Source of the DNA: Georgenia muralis | Lineage (GTDB): Bacteria; Actinomycetota; Actinomycetes; Actinomycetales; Actinomycetaceae | Length of the DNA: 64,000 nt | Direction of reading: 5' to 3' | NCBI RefSeq assembly: GCF_003814705.1 | Contig: NZ_RKRA01000001.1 | Location: 3,602,776 to 3,666,775, forward strand | In this document: positions 12,893 to 20,556 of the stretch, piece after piece | Layout: every line of letters starts with the position of its first letter | Numbering within the stretch: position 1 is the stretch's first letter | The notes under the pieces: model-generated | Database searches by the model: none | Told to the model about the DNA's origin: nothing | Seen by the model: only the letters and a program-made list of their open reading frames with translations | Made by a program: the position numbers and the translations under genes

Positions 12893-13663
12893 ATGCAGAC
12901 GTACCTCTACTTCTCGCTGGTGCCCGAGGCGCTGATCGCCTCCCAGCTCCCGCCGGAGAAGTTCGGGCAGTACTACGCCACGGGGTACGGCTACAAGTCC
13001 AAGGGTCAGGCGCTGTTCTTCGACGTCGACCCCGTGCGGCTCGGCGACTTCTTCGACCTCGAGGCCGCGTTCGAGCGGTGCGTCGCCCACCCCGACGGCC
13101 GCCCCAAGAGCTCGGTGTACGTCTCCACCTACCGGGTGCTCGAGCACGTCCCGGTCGACGCGCTCGGCAGCCTCCACCTGACCACCGCGTACGGCGCCAC
13201 GCTCGAGCTCGGGCGCAGCGCGGACCTGCCGCCCGCCGGCGACGGTCTGCACCTGTACAAGGAGCTCGCCCCGGTCACCAGCCTGGTCGTCAGCGACCAG
13301 GACCCCCGCACCTTCTACGAGGGCATCACGGTGCAGCCGTCGAAGTTCGTGCGCTTCCCGGGCCTGGCGTTCGTCGAGCTCGAGCTCGGTGAGCTGGCGA
13401 GCGACCCCGCCCGCGGCCACGTCGCGGACCTTCCGTACCCCAACCTCCACCACCTTCGTGAGGCTCTGCTGGAGGTCTCCCAGCCCGACAAGTCGACCAA
13501 GATGGTCGAGCGGGTACCGTCCGGGGAGTTCACCTACCGCACCGTCAAGGACGGCAGCGGCTTCTACTTCGGCAACGGCACCGACCTCGCGTTCTACCCC
13601 ATGCCCTCGCACCACGACCTGCGCCAGGACCACCCGCTGTGGTGGCGGTCCGCGAACCAGTGA
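12893..13663 (+). CDS. Conserved-looking protein of unknown function, paired with an ATP-grasp gene
   Basis: I do not recognise this 256-residue protein. It has no signal peptide, membrane segment or known nucleotide-binding motif. It starts MQTYLYFSLVPEALIAS, is rich in aromatic residues, and ends with GSGFYFGNGTDLAFYPMPSH and HPLWWRSANQ, which look like tight structural motifs. A -10-like TAGTCT lies at 12848-12853. GGAG at 12883-12886 favours the second of two adjacent ATG codons (12893 over 12890). The stop is 13 bp before the start of the ATP-grasp enzyme, so the two are very probably cotranscribed and may work on the same small molecule or peptide. Confidence 0.75.
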   Translation: MQTYLYFSLVPEALIASQLPPEKFGQYYATGYGYKSKGQALFFDVDPVRLGDFFDLEAAFERCVAHPDGRPKSSVYVSTYRVLEHVPVDALGSLHLTTAYGATLELGRSADLPPAGDGLHLYKELAPVTSLVVSDQDPRTFYEGITVQPSKFVRFPGLAFVELELGELASDPARGHVADLPYPNLHHLREALLEVSQPDKSTKMVERVPSGEFTYRTVKDGSGFYFGNGTDLAFYPMPSHHDLRQDHPLWWRSANQ

Positions 13664-13676
13664 GGCAGACGCACGG

Positions 13677-14573
13677 GTGAGGGTCGCGATCGCGACGTGC
13701 ACGGCGGTGCCGCCGGGCTTCGACGACGACGAGCGCCTCGCCGAGGAGCTCGGCCGCCGGGGGATCGACGTCGCCAGGATCGCCTGGGACACGCCGGGCG
13801 CCCGCTGGGACACCTTCGACACCGTCGTCATCCGGTCCACCTGGGACTACCCGGCCCGGCGCGTGGAGTTCCTCGCGTGGGCCGACGCCGTCGGTCCACG
13901 CCTGCACAACACTCCCGCGCTCGTGCGGTGGAACAGCGACAAGCGCTACCTCGCCGACCTCGCCGCGGCCGGGATCCCGGTCGTCCCGACGACGTTCGTG
14001 GCGCCGGGCGAGCCGTTGCCGGAGCTGCGCGGAGAGGTCGTCGTCAAACCGAGCGTCTCGGCCGGTGCCCGCGACACCGGCCGCTTCGGTGAGCGCAGCC
14101 ACCACCGCGCCCGCGAGCTCGTGGCGCGCATCCAGGCCGGGGGCCGGACGGCGATGGTCCAGCCCTACCTCCCCGCCGTGGACACCCGGGGCGAGACGGC
14201 GGTGGTCTGCATCGACGGCGAGCCTCTCCACACCCTGCACAAGCACGCCGTCCTGCGGCCCGACGAGGTGGCACCCGTGCGCGCCGACGAGCTCGGCGCC
14301 GCCGAGGCGATGTACGACCCGGACCTCGTGGTCCCCGGCGAGGCCGAGCCGGCCGAGCTGGACCTCGTGCTCCGGGTCCTCGACGACGTCACCGCCCGCT
14401 TCCGCGGCACCCCGCTCTACGCACGGGTCGACATGGTCCTGGGCGACGACGGCGCACCGGTGCTGCTCGAGCTCGAGGCGGTCGAGCCGAACCTCTACCT
14501 CGACGTCGCCCCGGCCTCCCTCGGCCGGGTCGCCGACGCGATCGTCTCCCGCGCCGTGGCCCCGCCCATCTGA
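13677..14573 (+). CDS. ATP-grasp enzyme of the O-ureido-serine cyclo-ligase (DcsG)-like group
   Basis: A 298-residue ATP-grasp ligase. RVAIATCTAVP opens the N-terminal domain; VIRSTWDY, LHNTPALVRWNSDKRYL and GIPVVPTTFV lead into the ATP-binding lid GEVVVKPSVSAGARDTGRF. The metal-binding region is ARVDMVLGDDGAPVLLELEAVEPNLYL. This order is typical of the group that includes DcsG of D-cycloserine synthesis, but most members are uncharacterised, so only ATP-dependent ligation of a carboxylate to an amine or similar group is inferred. The GTG start at 13677 follows the unknown partner gene by 13 bp. An array of short repeats begins right at its stop codon. Confidence 0.82.
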   Translation: MRVAIATCTAVPPGFDDDERLAEELGRRGIDVARIAWDTPGARWDTFDTVVIRSTWDYPARRVEFLAWADAVGPRLHNTPALVRWNSDKRYLADLAAAGIPVVPTTFVAPGEPLPELRGEVVVKPSVSAGARDTGRFGERSHHRARELVARIQAGGRTAMVQPYLPAVDTRGETAVVCIDGEPLHTLHKHAVLRPDEVAPVRADELGAAEAMYDPDLVVPGEAEPAELDLVLRVLDDVTARFRGTPLYARVDMVLGDDGAPVLLELEAVEPNLYLDVAPASLGRVADAIVSRAVAPPI

Positions 14574-14695
14574 GGGCCCCGTCCGTCTGAGAACCGCGTC
14601 CGTCTGAGAACCGCGCGTCCGTCTGAGGGCCCTGGCCGTCTGAGAACCGCGCCCGTCTGAGGGCCCGTCCTCGTGAGAACCGCGTCCGTCTGGGT
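14565..14695 (+). repeat. Array of about eight degenerate 16-18-bp repeats starting at a stop codon
   Basis: The motif CGTCTGAGAACCGCGTC and the variant CGTCTGAGGGCCC recur about eight times between the ATP-grasp stop and the next promoter. The first copy, CATCTGAGGGCCC, contains the TGA stop of the gene itself, so the array may have grown from the coding 3' end. Confidence 0.8.
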
Positions 14696-14755
14696 CGCAC
14701 GGGCCCCCGCTCCCCCGGCCCGGCCAGAGCCCGGCCGCCCGCCGTCCGGTTCCGG

Positions 14756-14783
14756 TTGCGGCACGCCCGGGCCCCCCTAGCAT
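14756..14783 (+). promoter_or_regulatory. Predicted promoter of the membrane protein-MMPL unit
   Basis: TTGCGG (14756-14761) and TAGCAT (14778-14783) are spaced by 16 bp and lie 63 bp before the GTG start of the next gene. Confidence 0.5.
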
Positions 14784-14845
14784 CACAGTTCTCACGTGAG
14801 CGCGCCGGGGCCGCCGGCCACCGCGTGGACCGGACAGGGGGACCC

Positions 14846-15370
14846 GTGGCTCCGACCACTCGTGCAGGGGACGACGTCCCGCCTCGGCGGCGCCGCTCGC
14901 CCGTCGGGGCGCTGCTGGGGTTCCTCGTCGGGGTGGTGGTGACCACCGTCGTCGCCGTGGTCCTGCTCGGCATCGGCGTGGCCGGCGTGGGTGACGCCGA
15001 GGAGGCCATGGCCCCCACGCCGACGCCGACGCCGACGCCGACGGCCGAGCCGACGCCACGCCAGGACGCGTCCGGTCCCGTGCCGGCCGCGTGCCTGGAG
15101 GCCGCGGAGTACAACCAGACGCTCAACGAGGCCCTGGACGAGATCGCCGTCGGTGTCCGCGACCAGGACGCGCGCACGCTGCAGGAGGCGCTGGACGCCG
15201 TGCAGGACGCCCGGCCAGGCTCGGAGGCGGCGTCGCAGGAGTGCCAGGACCTCGCCGCCGAGGCCGACGACGCCACGGATGACGCCACGACCGGCACCAC
15301 CGGCACCGAGGAGAGCACCTCGAGCACCTCGGACGCCACTGCCGAGCCGACCGACTCCGCGACGCGATGA
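14846..15370 (+). CDS. Single-pass membrane protein coupled to an MMPL transporter
   Basis: A 174-residue protein of unknown function. A short basic N-terminus (PPRRRRSP) is followed by one membrane helix (about residues 18-42, GALLGFLVGVVVTTVVAVVL). Then comes a TPTPTPTP linker and an outside domain of about 60 residues containing two Cys (AACLEAAEYNQ, SQECQDLA) that may form a disulfide. The tail is Thr/Ser/Asp-rich. The start is GTG 14846 behind a GGGGGA ribosome site. Its stop overlaps the MMPL ATG (ATGA at 15367-15370), so the two are translated together. It may be an accessory or cargo-handling subunit of that transporter. Confidence 0.75.
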   Translation: MAPTTRAGDDVPPRRRRSPVGALLGFLVGVVVTTVVAVVLLGIGVAGVGDAEEAMAPTPTPTPTPTAEPTPRQDASGPVPAACLEAAEYNQTLNEALDEIAVGVRDQDARTLQEALDAVQDARPGSEAASQECQDLAAEADDATDDATTGTTGTEESTSSTSDATAEPTDSATR

Positions 15371-17661
15371 GCGAGCGGAGCTCCACCGCCCGGCGCCGGG
15401 GCCTCGCGGAGCGCCTGTGGTACGGCTACGCGCGACTCGTCGTCGCGCTGCGCTGGTTCGTCATCGTCGGCTGGGCGGCGGCGGCGGCCGCGGCGATGAT
15501 CCTGCTCCCGCCCCTGGGGACCACCGCCGACGACCTCGAGGCCCTCGGCGCCGACGACGCCAGCTTCGCCGCCGAGCAGCGCTCCGTCGAGCTCTTCGGG
15601 TTCCCGCTCCTCAGCCGGGTGGCCATGGTCCAGCACGACCCGGCCGGGATGACGACGCTCGCGCAGGCAGAGGCCGTCCTGCGCGGGATCGCGGTGAACC
15701 AGGACGCGTACGACACCGCGCTCCTCGGCGCCATCCCCATCCCCAACGCCGGCGGCGCGTTCCCCGGGGCTCTGGAGGAGGACACCGCTGTCGTCACGTT
15801 CCTCTTCGCCGAGCCGACCGCGAGCTTCTTCGAGCAGACGGACGTCGCGAAGCAGTTCGCCGAGGACCAGCTCACCGACGCCGAGGACGCGTACGTGGGC
15901 GTGACGGGTTCCATGCCCGCCCGCGCCGCGCAGGGCCGCGTGGTCAACGCGTACGTCCCCGTGGTCGAGCTGACCACCCTCCTCGCCGTCCTCACCGTCG
16001 TCGCCCTGACGTTCCGCTCGCTCGCCGCGCCCGCCGTCACGCTCGTCTCGGTCGGTGCGGCGGTCGGGGTGACGATGGGCGTCGCCGGCTCGGTGGCGGA
16101 CGCGCTGGACTTCTCCGTCCCGGCGGACCTGCGCCCGCTCATCGTGGCGCTGCTGCTCGGCGTGGTGACCGACTACTGCATCTTCTACCTCTCGGGATTG
16201 CGGGCCCGGCTCGCCGAGGGCCACCACCGGCTCGAGGCCGCGCGGCTGGCGACCGCGTCGTTCACCCCGATCGTCACCGTCGCGGGCCTCACCGTCGCCG
16301 CCGGGACCGCCTCGCTCGTCGTCGCGGGGTCAGCGCTCTTCAGCGGCTTCGGGCCCGGGCTTGCCGTCACCGTGCTCACCGGGGTGGTGGTGGCGATCAC
16401 CCTCGTCCCGGCGATCCTCGCGGTGCTCGGCCCGCGCGCGTTCTGGCCGAGCGACATCCGCCGCGCCCTCGAGCGCGAGGCCGGCCGCCAGCGCTCCTCC
16501 GCCCTGACGTCGACCGTGACGCACCGGGCCTCCGCCGTCGTCGTGGCCGCCCTGTGCATCGCGGGGCTGGGGCTGGCCGCCTCCCAGGTGCGCCACATGG
16601 ACCTCGGGCTCGGCTTCGTCCAGTCGCTGCCCGCGGAGAGCGAGGTCGCGCGCGCGGCGGAGGCCGCCGGCGAGGGTTTCGCGCCCGGCATCGTCTCCCC
16701 CACCGAGCTGCTCGTCGAGGGCGACGGCGTGGGTGAGGACGAGGAGGCGGTCTCCCGGCTCGGCGAGGCGCTGCAGGCGCAGCCGGGTGTGGCCGGGGTC
16801 CTCGGCCCCGGTGACTCCGCCGCCGCGGACGACCTGGGCGTCCTCGTCGCCGAGAGCGGCGACGCCGTGCGCTATCTCGTCGTCCTCGACACGACGCCGC
16901 TCGAGGCCACCGCGATCGACAACCTCCGCGGTCTGCGCGAGAACCTGCCGGACCTGACCGCCGAGGCCGGGCTCGACGGCGTCACCACCAGCCTCGCCGG
17001 CGACACGGCCCTGGCCGACGGGATCGTCAAGGACACGACCGACGACCTCCTCCGCATCAGCGTCGCAGCGCTGGCCGTCAACCTGCTCATGCTCGTGATC
17101 TTCCTCAGGGCGCTCGTCGCTCCCCTGTACCTCCTCGCCTCGAGCGTCCTCGCCCTCGGCGCCACCCTCGGTATCACGGTCATGGTCTTCCAGGGGGTGC
17201 TCGGGCACGACGACCTCACCTTCTACGTGCCGTTCGCCGCCGCCGTGCTCCTGCTGTCCCTCGGCTCGGACTACAACATCTTCGCGGTGGGACGGGTCTG
17301 GCAGCTCGCCCGCGACCGCTCGCTGCGCGACGCGATGCTCGCCGGGGTCCCCCAGTCGACCCGGGCGATCACGGCAGCCGGTCTGGCCCTCGCCTCCAGC
17401 TTCGGGCTCCTCGCCCTGGTGCCGCTCAGACCGTTCCGCGAGCTGGGGTTCGTGCTCGCGGTGGGGATCCTCATCGACGTGTTCGTCGTGCGGGCGCTGC
17501 TGGTGCCGTCGCTGCTGACCATCGTCGGCACGGTGAGCAGCTGGCCGTCCCGTCAGCTGCGTCGGAGGGCACCGTCCGCGGACGCAGCGGCAGAACCGTG
17601 GGACGCGGACCCCGGGCGGGAGTCCGGGCGGCCGAGGCGCGCCGCGCCTGGCGGTCCGTGA
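15367..17661 (+). CDS. MMPL-family (RND-type) transporter
   Basis: A 764-residue inner-membrane exporter with two homologous halves, each a first helix, a large outside domain and five further helices. The charged Asp-Tyr pairs that carry protons in MmpL proteins are visible as GVVTDYCIFYLSG (about residue 260) and LSLGSDYNIFAVG (about 640). Members move lipids, siderophores or other lipophilic molecules out of actinobacterial cells; the substrate here is not visible. The C-terminus is short and Arg/Pro-rich, lacking the large domain of MmpL3. The start overlaps the stop of the small membrane protein by 4 bp. Confidence 0.9.
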   Translation: MSERSSTARRRGLAERLWYGYARLVVALRWFVIVGWAAAAAAAMILLPPLGTTADDLEALGADDASFAAEQRSVELFGFPLLSRVAMVQHDPAGMTTLAQAEAVLRGIAVNQDAYDTALLGAIPIPNAGGAFPGALEEDTAVVTFLFAEPTASFFEQTDVAKQFAEDQLTDAEDAYVGVTGSMPARAAQGRVVNAYVPVVELTTLLAVLTVVALTFRSLAAPAVTLVSVGAAVGVTMGVAGSVADALDFSVPADLRPLIVALLLGVVTDYCIFYLSGLRARLAEGHHRLEAARLATASFTPIVTVAGLTVAAGTASLVVAGSALFSGFGPGLAVTVLTGVVVAITLVPAILAVLGPRAFWPSDIRRALEREAGRQRSSALTSTVTHRASAVVVAALCIAGLGLAASQVRHMDLGLGFVQSLPAESEVARAAEAAGEGFAPGIVSPTELLVEGDGVGEDEEAVSRLGEALQAQPGVAGVLGPGDSAAADDLGVLVAESGDAVRYLVVLDTTPLEATAIDNLRGLRENLPDLTAEAGLDGVTTSLAGDTALADGIVKDTTDDLLRISVAALAVNLLMLVIFLRALVAPLYLLASSVLALGATLGITVMVFQGVLGHDDLTFYVPFAAAVLLLSLGSDYNIFAVGRVWQLARDRSLRDAMLAGVPQSTRAITAAGLALASSFGLLALVPLRPFRELGFVLAVGILIDVFVVRALLVPSLLTIVGTVSSWPSRQLRRRAPSADAAAEPWDADPGRESGRPRRAAPGGP

Positions 17662-17701
17662 CTCAAGGCCGGCATCGCTCGTGCCCACGTCAGGAGGCCT
17701 C

Positions 17702-19495
17702 ATGGGGCTGCGCATCGAGGACTACGCAACGGTCGGTGACCTCCACACCATGGCGCTGGTCGGCCGGGACGGGGCGATCGACTGGCTGTGCCTCCCTCGC
17801 TTCGACTCACCGGCGTGCTTCGCCGCCCTCCTCGGCAACGACGACGCGGGCACGTGGCGGATCGCTCCGGCCGGCGCCGGCATGTGTTCACGCCGCCGGT
17901 ACCGCGGCGACAGCCTGGTCCTGGAGACGGAGTGGGACACCCCGGACGGCACCGTGCGCCTCATCGACCTCATGCCGGTGCGTGACCGTGAGGCGGACGT
18001 CGTGCGCATCGTGGAGGGCGTCTCCGGACGCGTCCCGATGCGCATGGAGCTGCGGCTGCGGTTCGACTACGGCCATGTCGTCCCCTGGGTGAAGCGGCAC
18101 GGCCACGAGCTGTCCGCGATCGCGGGGCCCGACGCCGTGTGGCTCGACACCCCCGCGCCGCTGGAGGGCCGGAATCTCACGACGGTGTCCGAGTTCGAGG
18201 TCTCGGCGGGGCAGCGGGTGCCGTTCGTGCTGACCCACCACCCCTCGCACCAGCCCGCACCCGCGCGCCGGGACCCTGAGCGTGTGCTGGCAGAGACCGA
18301 GGCGTTCTGGGCGGACTGGATCGGGCGCCTGACCTACGACGGCGACTGGGCGGACGCCGTGCGGCGCTCCCTCGTCGTACTCAAGGGGCTGACCTATGCA
18401 CCGACGGGCGGCATCGTCGCGGCGGCGACGACATCGCTGCCCGAGCAGCTCGGCGGTCGGCGGAACTGGGACTATCGGTTCTGCTGGCTGCGCGACGCGA
18501 CGTTCACCCTCCAGGCGCTCCTCGGCACGGGGTTCGTCAAGGAGGCCGGCGCGTGGCGGGACTGGCTGCTGCGCGCCGTCGCCGGCGATCCTGCCGACCT
18601 CCAGATCATGTACGGGATCGACGGCACGCGGCGTCTGCCGGAGTACGAGCTCGACTGGCTGCCCGGGTACGAGCGCTCGGCCCCGGTGCGGATCGGCAAC
18701 GCCGCCGCCCGCCAGGTCCAGCTGGACGTCTGGGGCGAGGTCCTGGACGGGCTCCACGTGGCTCGTGAGGCCCACCTTGACCACGTCACCGAGGCGTGGG
18801 AGCTGCAGAAGGCCATCCTGGACTACCTGGAGGGGCACTGGCGCGACCAGGACCACAGCCTGTGGGAGGTCCGGGGGCCGACCCGGGACTTCGTGCACTC
18901 CAAGGTCATGGCCTGGGCGGGACTCGACCGCGCGGTTCAGGCGGTGGAGCGGTGGGGGCTCGACGGCCCTGTCGCCCGGTGGAGGGCGCTACGGTCGGAG
19001 ATCCACGCCGAGGTGTGTGATCGGGGCTACGACGCCGACCGTCGGACCTTCACCCAGTCCTACGGCTCGCGCGGTCTCGACGCCGCGCTCCTCCTCATAC
19101 CCCAGACCGGCTTCCTCCCCTGGGACGACGACCGCGTCGTCGGCACGGTCGACGCCGTGCGCCGAGAGCTCGTCCAGGACGGCTTCGTCCTGCGATATCG
19201 TCCCGAGGGCGGTGTGGACGGTCTGCCCGGCGACGAGGGCACTTTTTTGGCGTGCAGCTTCTGGCTCGCCGACGCCCTCCACGCCACCGGCCGCGGGGCG
19301 GCGGCGGTCGCCCTCTTCGAGCGGCTGCTGTCGGTGCGCAACGACGTCGGTCTGCTCGCCGAGGAGTACGACCCTTACCTGCGCCGGCAGCTCGGCAACT
19401 TCCCGCAGGCGTTCAGCCACGTGGGCCTCGTCAACACGGCGCGTCACCTGAGCGGGACCCGGCCGGCGTCTTCACCCGCATGCCCGGCTCCTTGA
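17702..19495 (+). CDS. Glycoside hydrolase family 15 (glucoamylase/trehalase type)
   Basis: A 597-residue cytoplasmic enzyme of the bacterial GH15 group that includes actinobacterial trehalases and glucoamylases. It opens LRIEDYATVGDLHTMALVGR and carries DGAIDWLCLPRFDSPACFAA. The catalytic (alpha/alpha)6 part includes RNWDYRFCWLRDATFTL and the C-terminal signature EEYDPYLRRQLGNFPQAFSH, where the general base Glu is expected. No signal peptide is present. ATG 17702 is used because AGGAGG lies at 17692-17697; a GTG at 17681 is less likely. The substrate (trehalose or alpha-glucan) cannot be decided from sequence alone. Confidence 0.88.
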   Translation: MGLRIEDYATVGDLHTMALVGRDGAIDWLCLPRFDSPACFAALLGNDDAGTWRIAPAGAGMCSRRRYRGDSLVLETEWDTPDGTVRLIDLMPVRDREADVVRIVEGVSGRVPMRMELRLRFDYGHVVPWVKRHGHELSAIAGPDAVWLDTPAPLEGRNLTTVSEFEVSAGQRVPFVLTHHPSHQPAPARRDPERVLAETEAFWADWIGRLTYDGDWADAVRRSLVVLKGLTYAPTGGIVAAATTSLPEQLGGRRNWDYRFCWLRDATFTLQALLGTGFVKEAGAWRDWLLRAVAGDPADLQIMYGIDGTRRLPEYELDWLPGYERSAPVRIGNAAARQVQLDVWGEVLDGLHVAREAHLDHVTEAWELQKAILDYLEGHWRDQDHSLWEVRGPTRDFVHSKVMAWAGLDRAVQAVERWGLDGPVARWRALRSEIHAEVCDRGYDADRRTFTQSYGSRGLDAALLLIPQTGFLPWDDDRVVGTVDAVRRELVQDGFVLRYRPEGGVDGLPGDEGTFLACSFWLADALHATGRGAAAVALFERLLSVRNDVGLLAEEYDPYLRRQLGNFPQAFSHVGLVNTARHLSGTRPASSPACPAP

Positions 19496-19965
19496 CGGCG
19501 TCGTCAGCCGAGCCAGACGAAGGGCGGACCGACTCCGGCCTGGCGGTCACCGCGACCGTCACGGTGACGCCCGCGAACATGCTCACGAACGGCTCGTTCG
19601 AGCAGTGGGACACCGGCTGGGCCGTCGCAGGCCCGGCCCAGGTTCGCGAGTCGGCGGCGGACGCCACCGACGGCGTGCGTGCGGTGAACACGTGGTCGGA
19701 CCCGACGATCGAGGTGGTGGTCGGTGAGGACGGTGTCGTGACCGTGGCCGTCACCGCCTCGCTCACCGCGCAGGCGTGGGGCTGGTACGACGGCGTCGTC
19801 CTGACCCCCGCGACCGGCGCCGTCGTCGACACCACGGCCCTGCTGGCCCAGCTCGACCTGGCCGTGGAGTATGCCCACGTGGTCCTTGCCGCCAGTCGTG
19901 CGCGCGGCGACGTCGAGGTGCCGTGCCGGCCCGAGCACCCGCGAACCGTGGACACGCTCGGCTGA
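19480..19965 (+). pseudogene. Relic of a secreted carbohydrate-binding or galactanase-like protein
   Basis: The frame begins inside the end of the GH15 gene and has no signal peptide. Its middle, ANMLTNGSFEQWDTGWAV through VNTWSDP to AQAWGWYDGVVLTPA, looks like a galactose-binding-type carbohydrate module of the kind found after GH53 galactanases. The end, VVDTTALLAQLDLAVEYA, resembles the first helix of a FIVAR-like repeat and then stops in unrelated sequence. No catalytic domain or anchor remains. It is best read as a fragment left by deletion of a larger modular enzyme; a small expressed protein cannot be excluded. Confidence 0.55.
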
Positions 19966-19990
19966 GCCGGACCGCCCGGTCCGGGACGGG

Positions 19991-20025
19991 GAAGCCCCGT
20001 CACGCACGATGCGTGACGGGGCTTC
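19991..20025. terminator. Perfect 16-bp hairpin, bidirectional terminator
   Basis: GAAGCCCCGTCACGCA (19991-20006) and its exact complement (20010-20025) are separated by CGA. There is no T-run on either side, as is usual for actinobacterial terminators. It would end both the rightward GH15 unit and the leftward micropeptide unit. Confidence 0.85.
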
Positions 20026-20060
20026 TCCGTCATCGGAGCAGTGCCGCTCAGACGGAGCGG

Positions 20061-20144
20061 TCAGAAGGTGGAGAACTCCGCCAGGCGGTCGATCTGCTCG
20101 ACGCTGCGGGCCGTCTCGAGAATCCACTCGAAGTACTTGGTCAT
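20061..20144 (-). CDS. 27-residue micropeptide, amphipathic, unknown function
   Basis: A small ORF with unusually good coding evidence. GGGAGG (20156-20151) lies 5 nt before the ATG, and 26 of 27 codons end in G or C, like real genes here. The peptide starts MTKYFEWILETA, continues RSVEQIDRLAEF and ends STF. It has no Cys, no signal peptide and a net charge of about -2. The spacing of hydrophobic residues (F5, I8, L9, V15, I18, L21, F24) suggests an amphipathic helix. Its start overlaps the stop of another short ORF (ATGA). The terminator hairpin at 19991 closes the unit 36 bp beyond the stop. I know no family; a signal, toxin or regulatory peptide are all possible. Confidence 0.62.
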   Translation of the reverse strand: MTKYFEWILETARSVEQIDRLAEFSTF

Positions 20145-20227
20145 TGGTGCCTCCCATCGGAAGGTGTTGCAGGAACGGTTCCGAAGAACACGCCCTTGGG
20201 CACCTCGACCGGGTTCACACCCGACAC
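20141..20227 (-). CDS. Possible 28-residue upstream micro-ORF coupled to the micropeptide
   Basis: A GTG-started frame reads VSGVNPVEVPKGVFFG and ends at a TGA that overlaps the ATG of the 27-residue ORF. A -10-like TATCCT (20237-20232) lies only 4 nt before the GTG, so the mRNA could be leaderless or start a few bases inside. The first 15 codons are almost all G/C-ending, but the last 13 are not. This makes it less certain than its partner. It may be a leader whose translation opens the ribosome site of the second peptide. Confidence 0.32.
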   Translation of the reverse strand: MSGVNPVEVPKGVFFGTVPATPSDGRHQ

Positions 20228-20556
20228 GTCCAGGATACGTGCCGGACCGCTGACGGACGGGCCCCGGCCGGGTGACCTTGTTCATGCACGTGCATCGAGG
20301 GTTCCATGACGTGAACGCGTAGCCGGACCTTCCATGACGACCGGAGACGGGCTGCCCCCCCTTGGCCAGTGGTGTGCCGACGCGCCGAAAACCTGCTGCC
20401 GGGGAGAGGGGCCGCGAGGACCTTCGCCCCTTGCGACGTGCTGTCGCTCGGCGGTGGGGTGGGGATGATCCCGCGAACCGCTGCGCATGCGGGAGGGATG
20501 CAGGTACCGGTCAGGCACCGCCCTCGGCACGGGACGTTCCGACGAGGAGATCGGTC
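20228..20556. other. Divergent intergenic region between micro-ORFs and the secreted propeller protein
   Basis: It contains a perfect 12-bp palindrome ATGCACGTGCAT (20284-20295), two copies of TTCCATGACG (near 20305 and 20332) and a GC-rich stretch with several possible hairpins between 20360 and 20520. I looked for known riboswitch cores (c-di-AMP, SAM, cobalamin) and could not make any fit. Confidence 0.5.

Noticed and set aside
14565-14695. A CRISPR-like short repeat array.
   Set aside because: Repeats are 16-18 bp with no spacers and strong degeneration; they look like slippage products.
20360-20530. A structured leader or riboswitch before the propeller gene.
   Set aside because: Several GC hairpins are possible but none matches a known class, and the plain ribosome site at 20544 explains translation.
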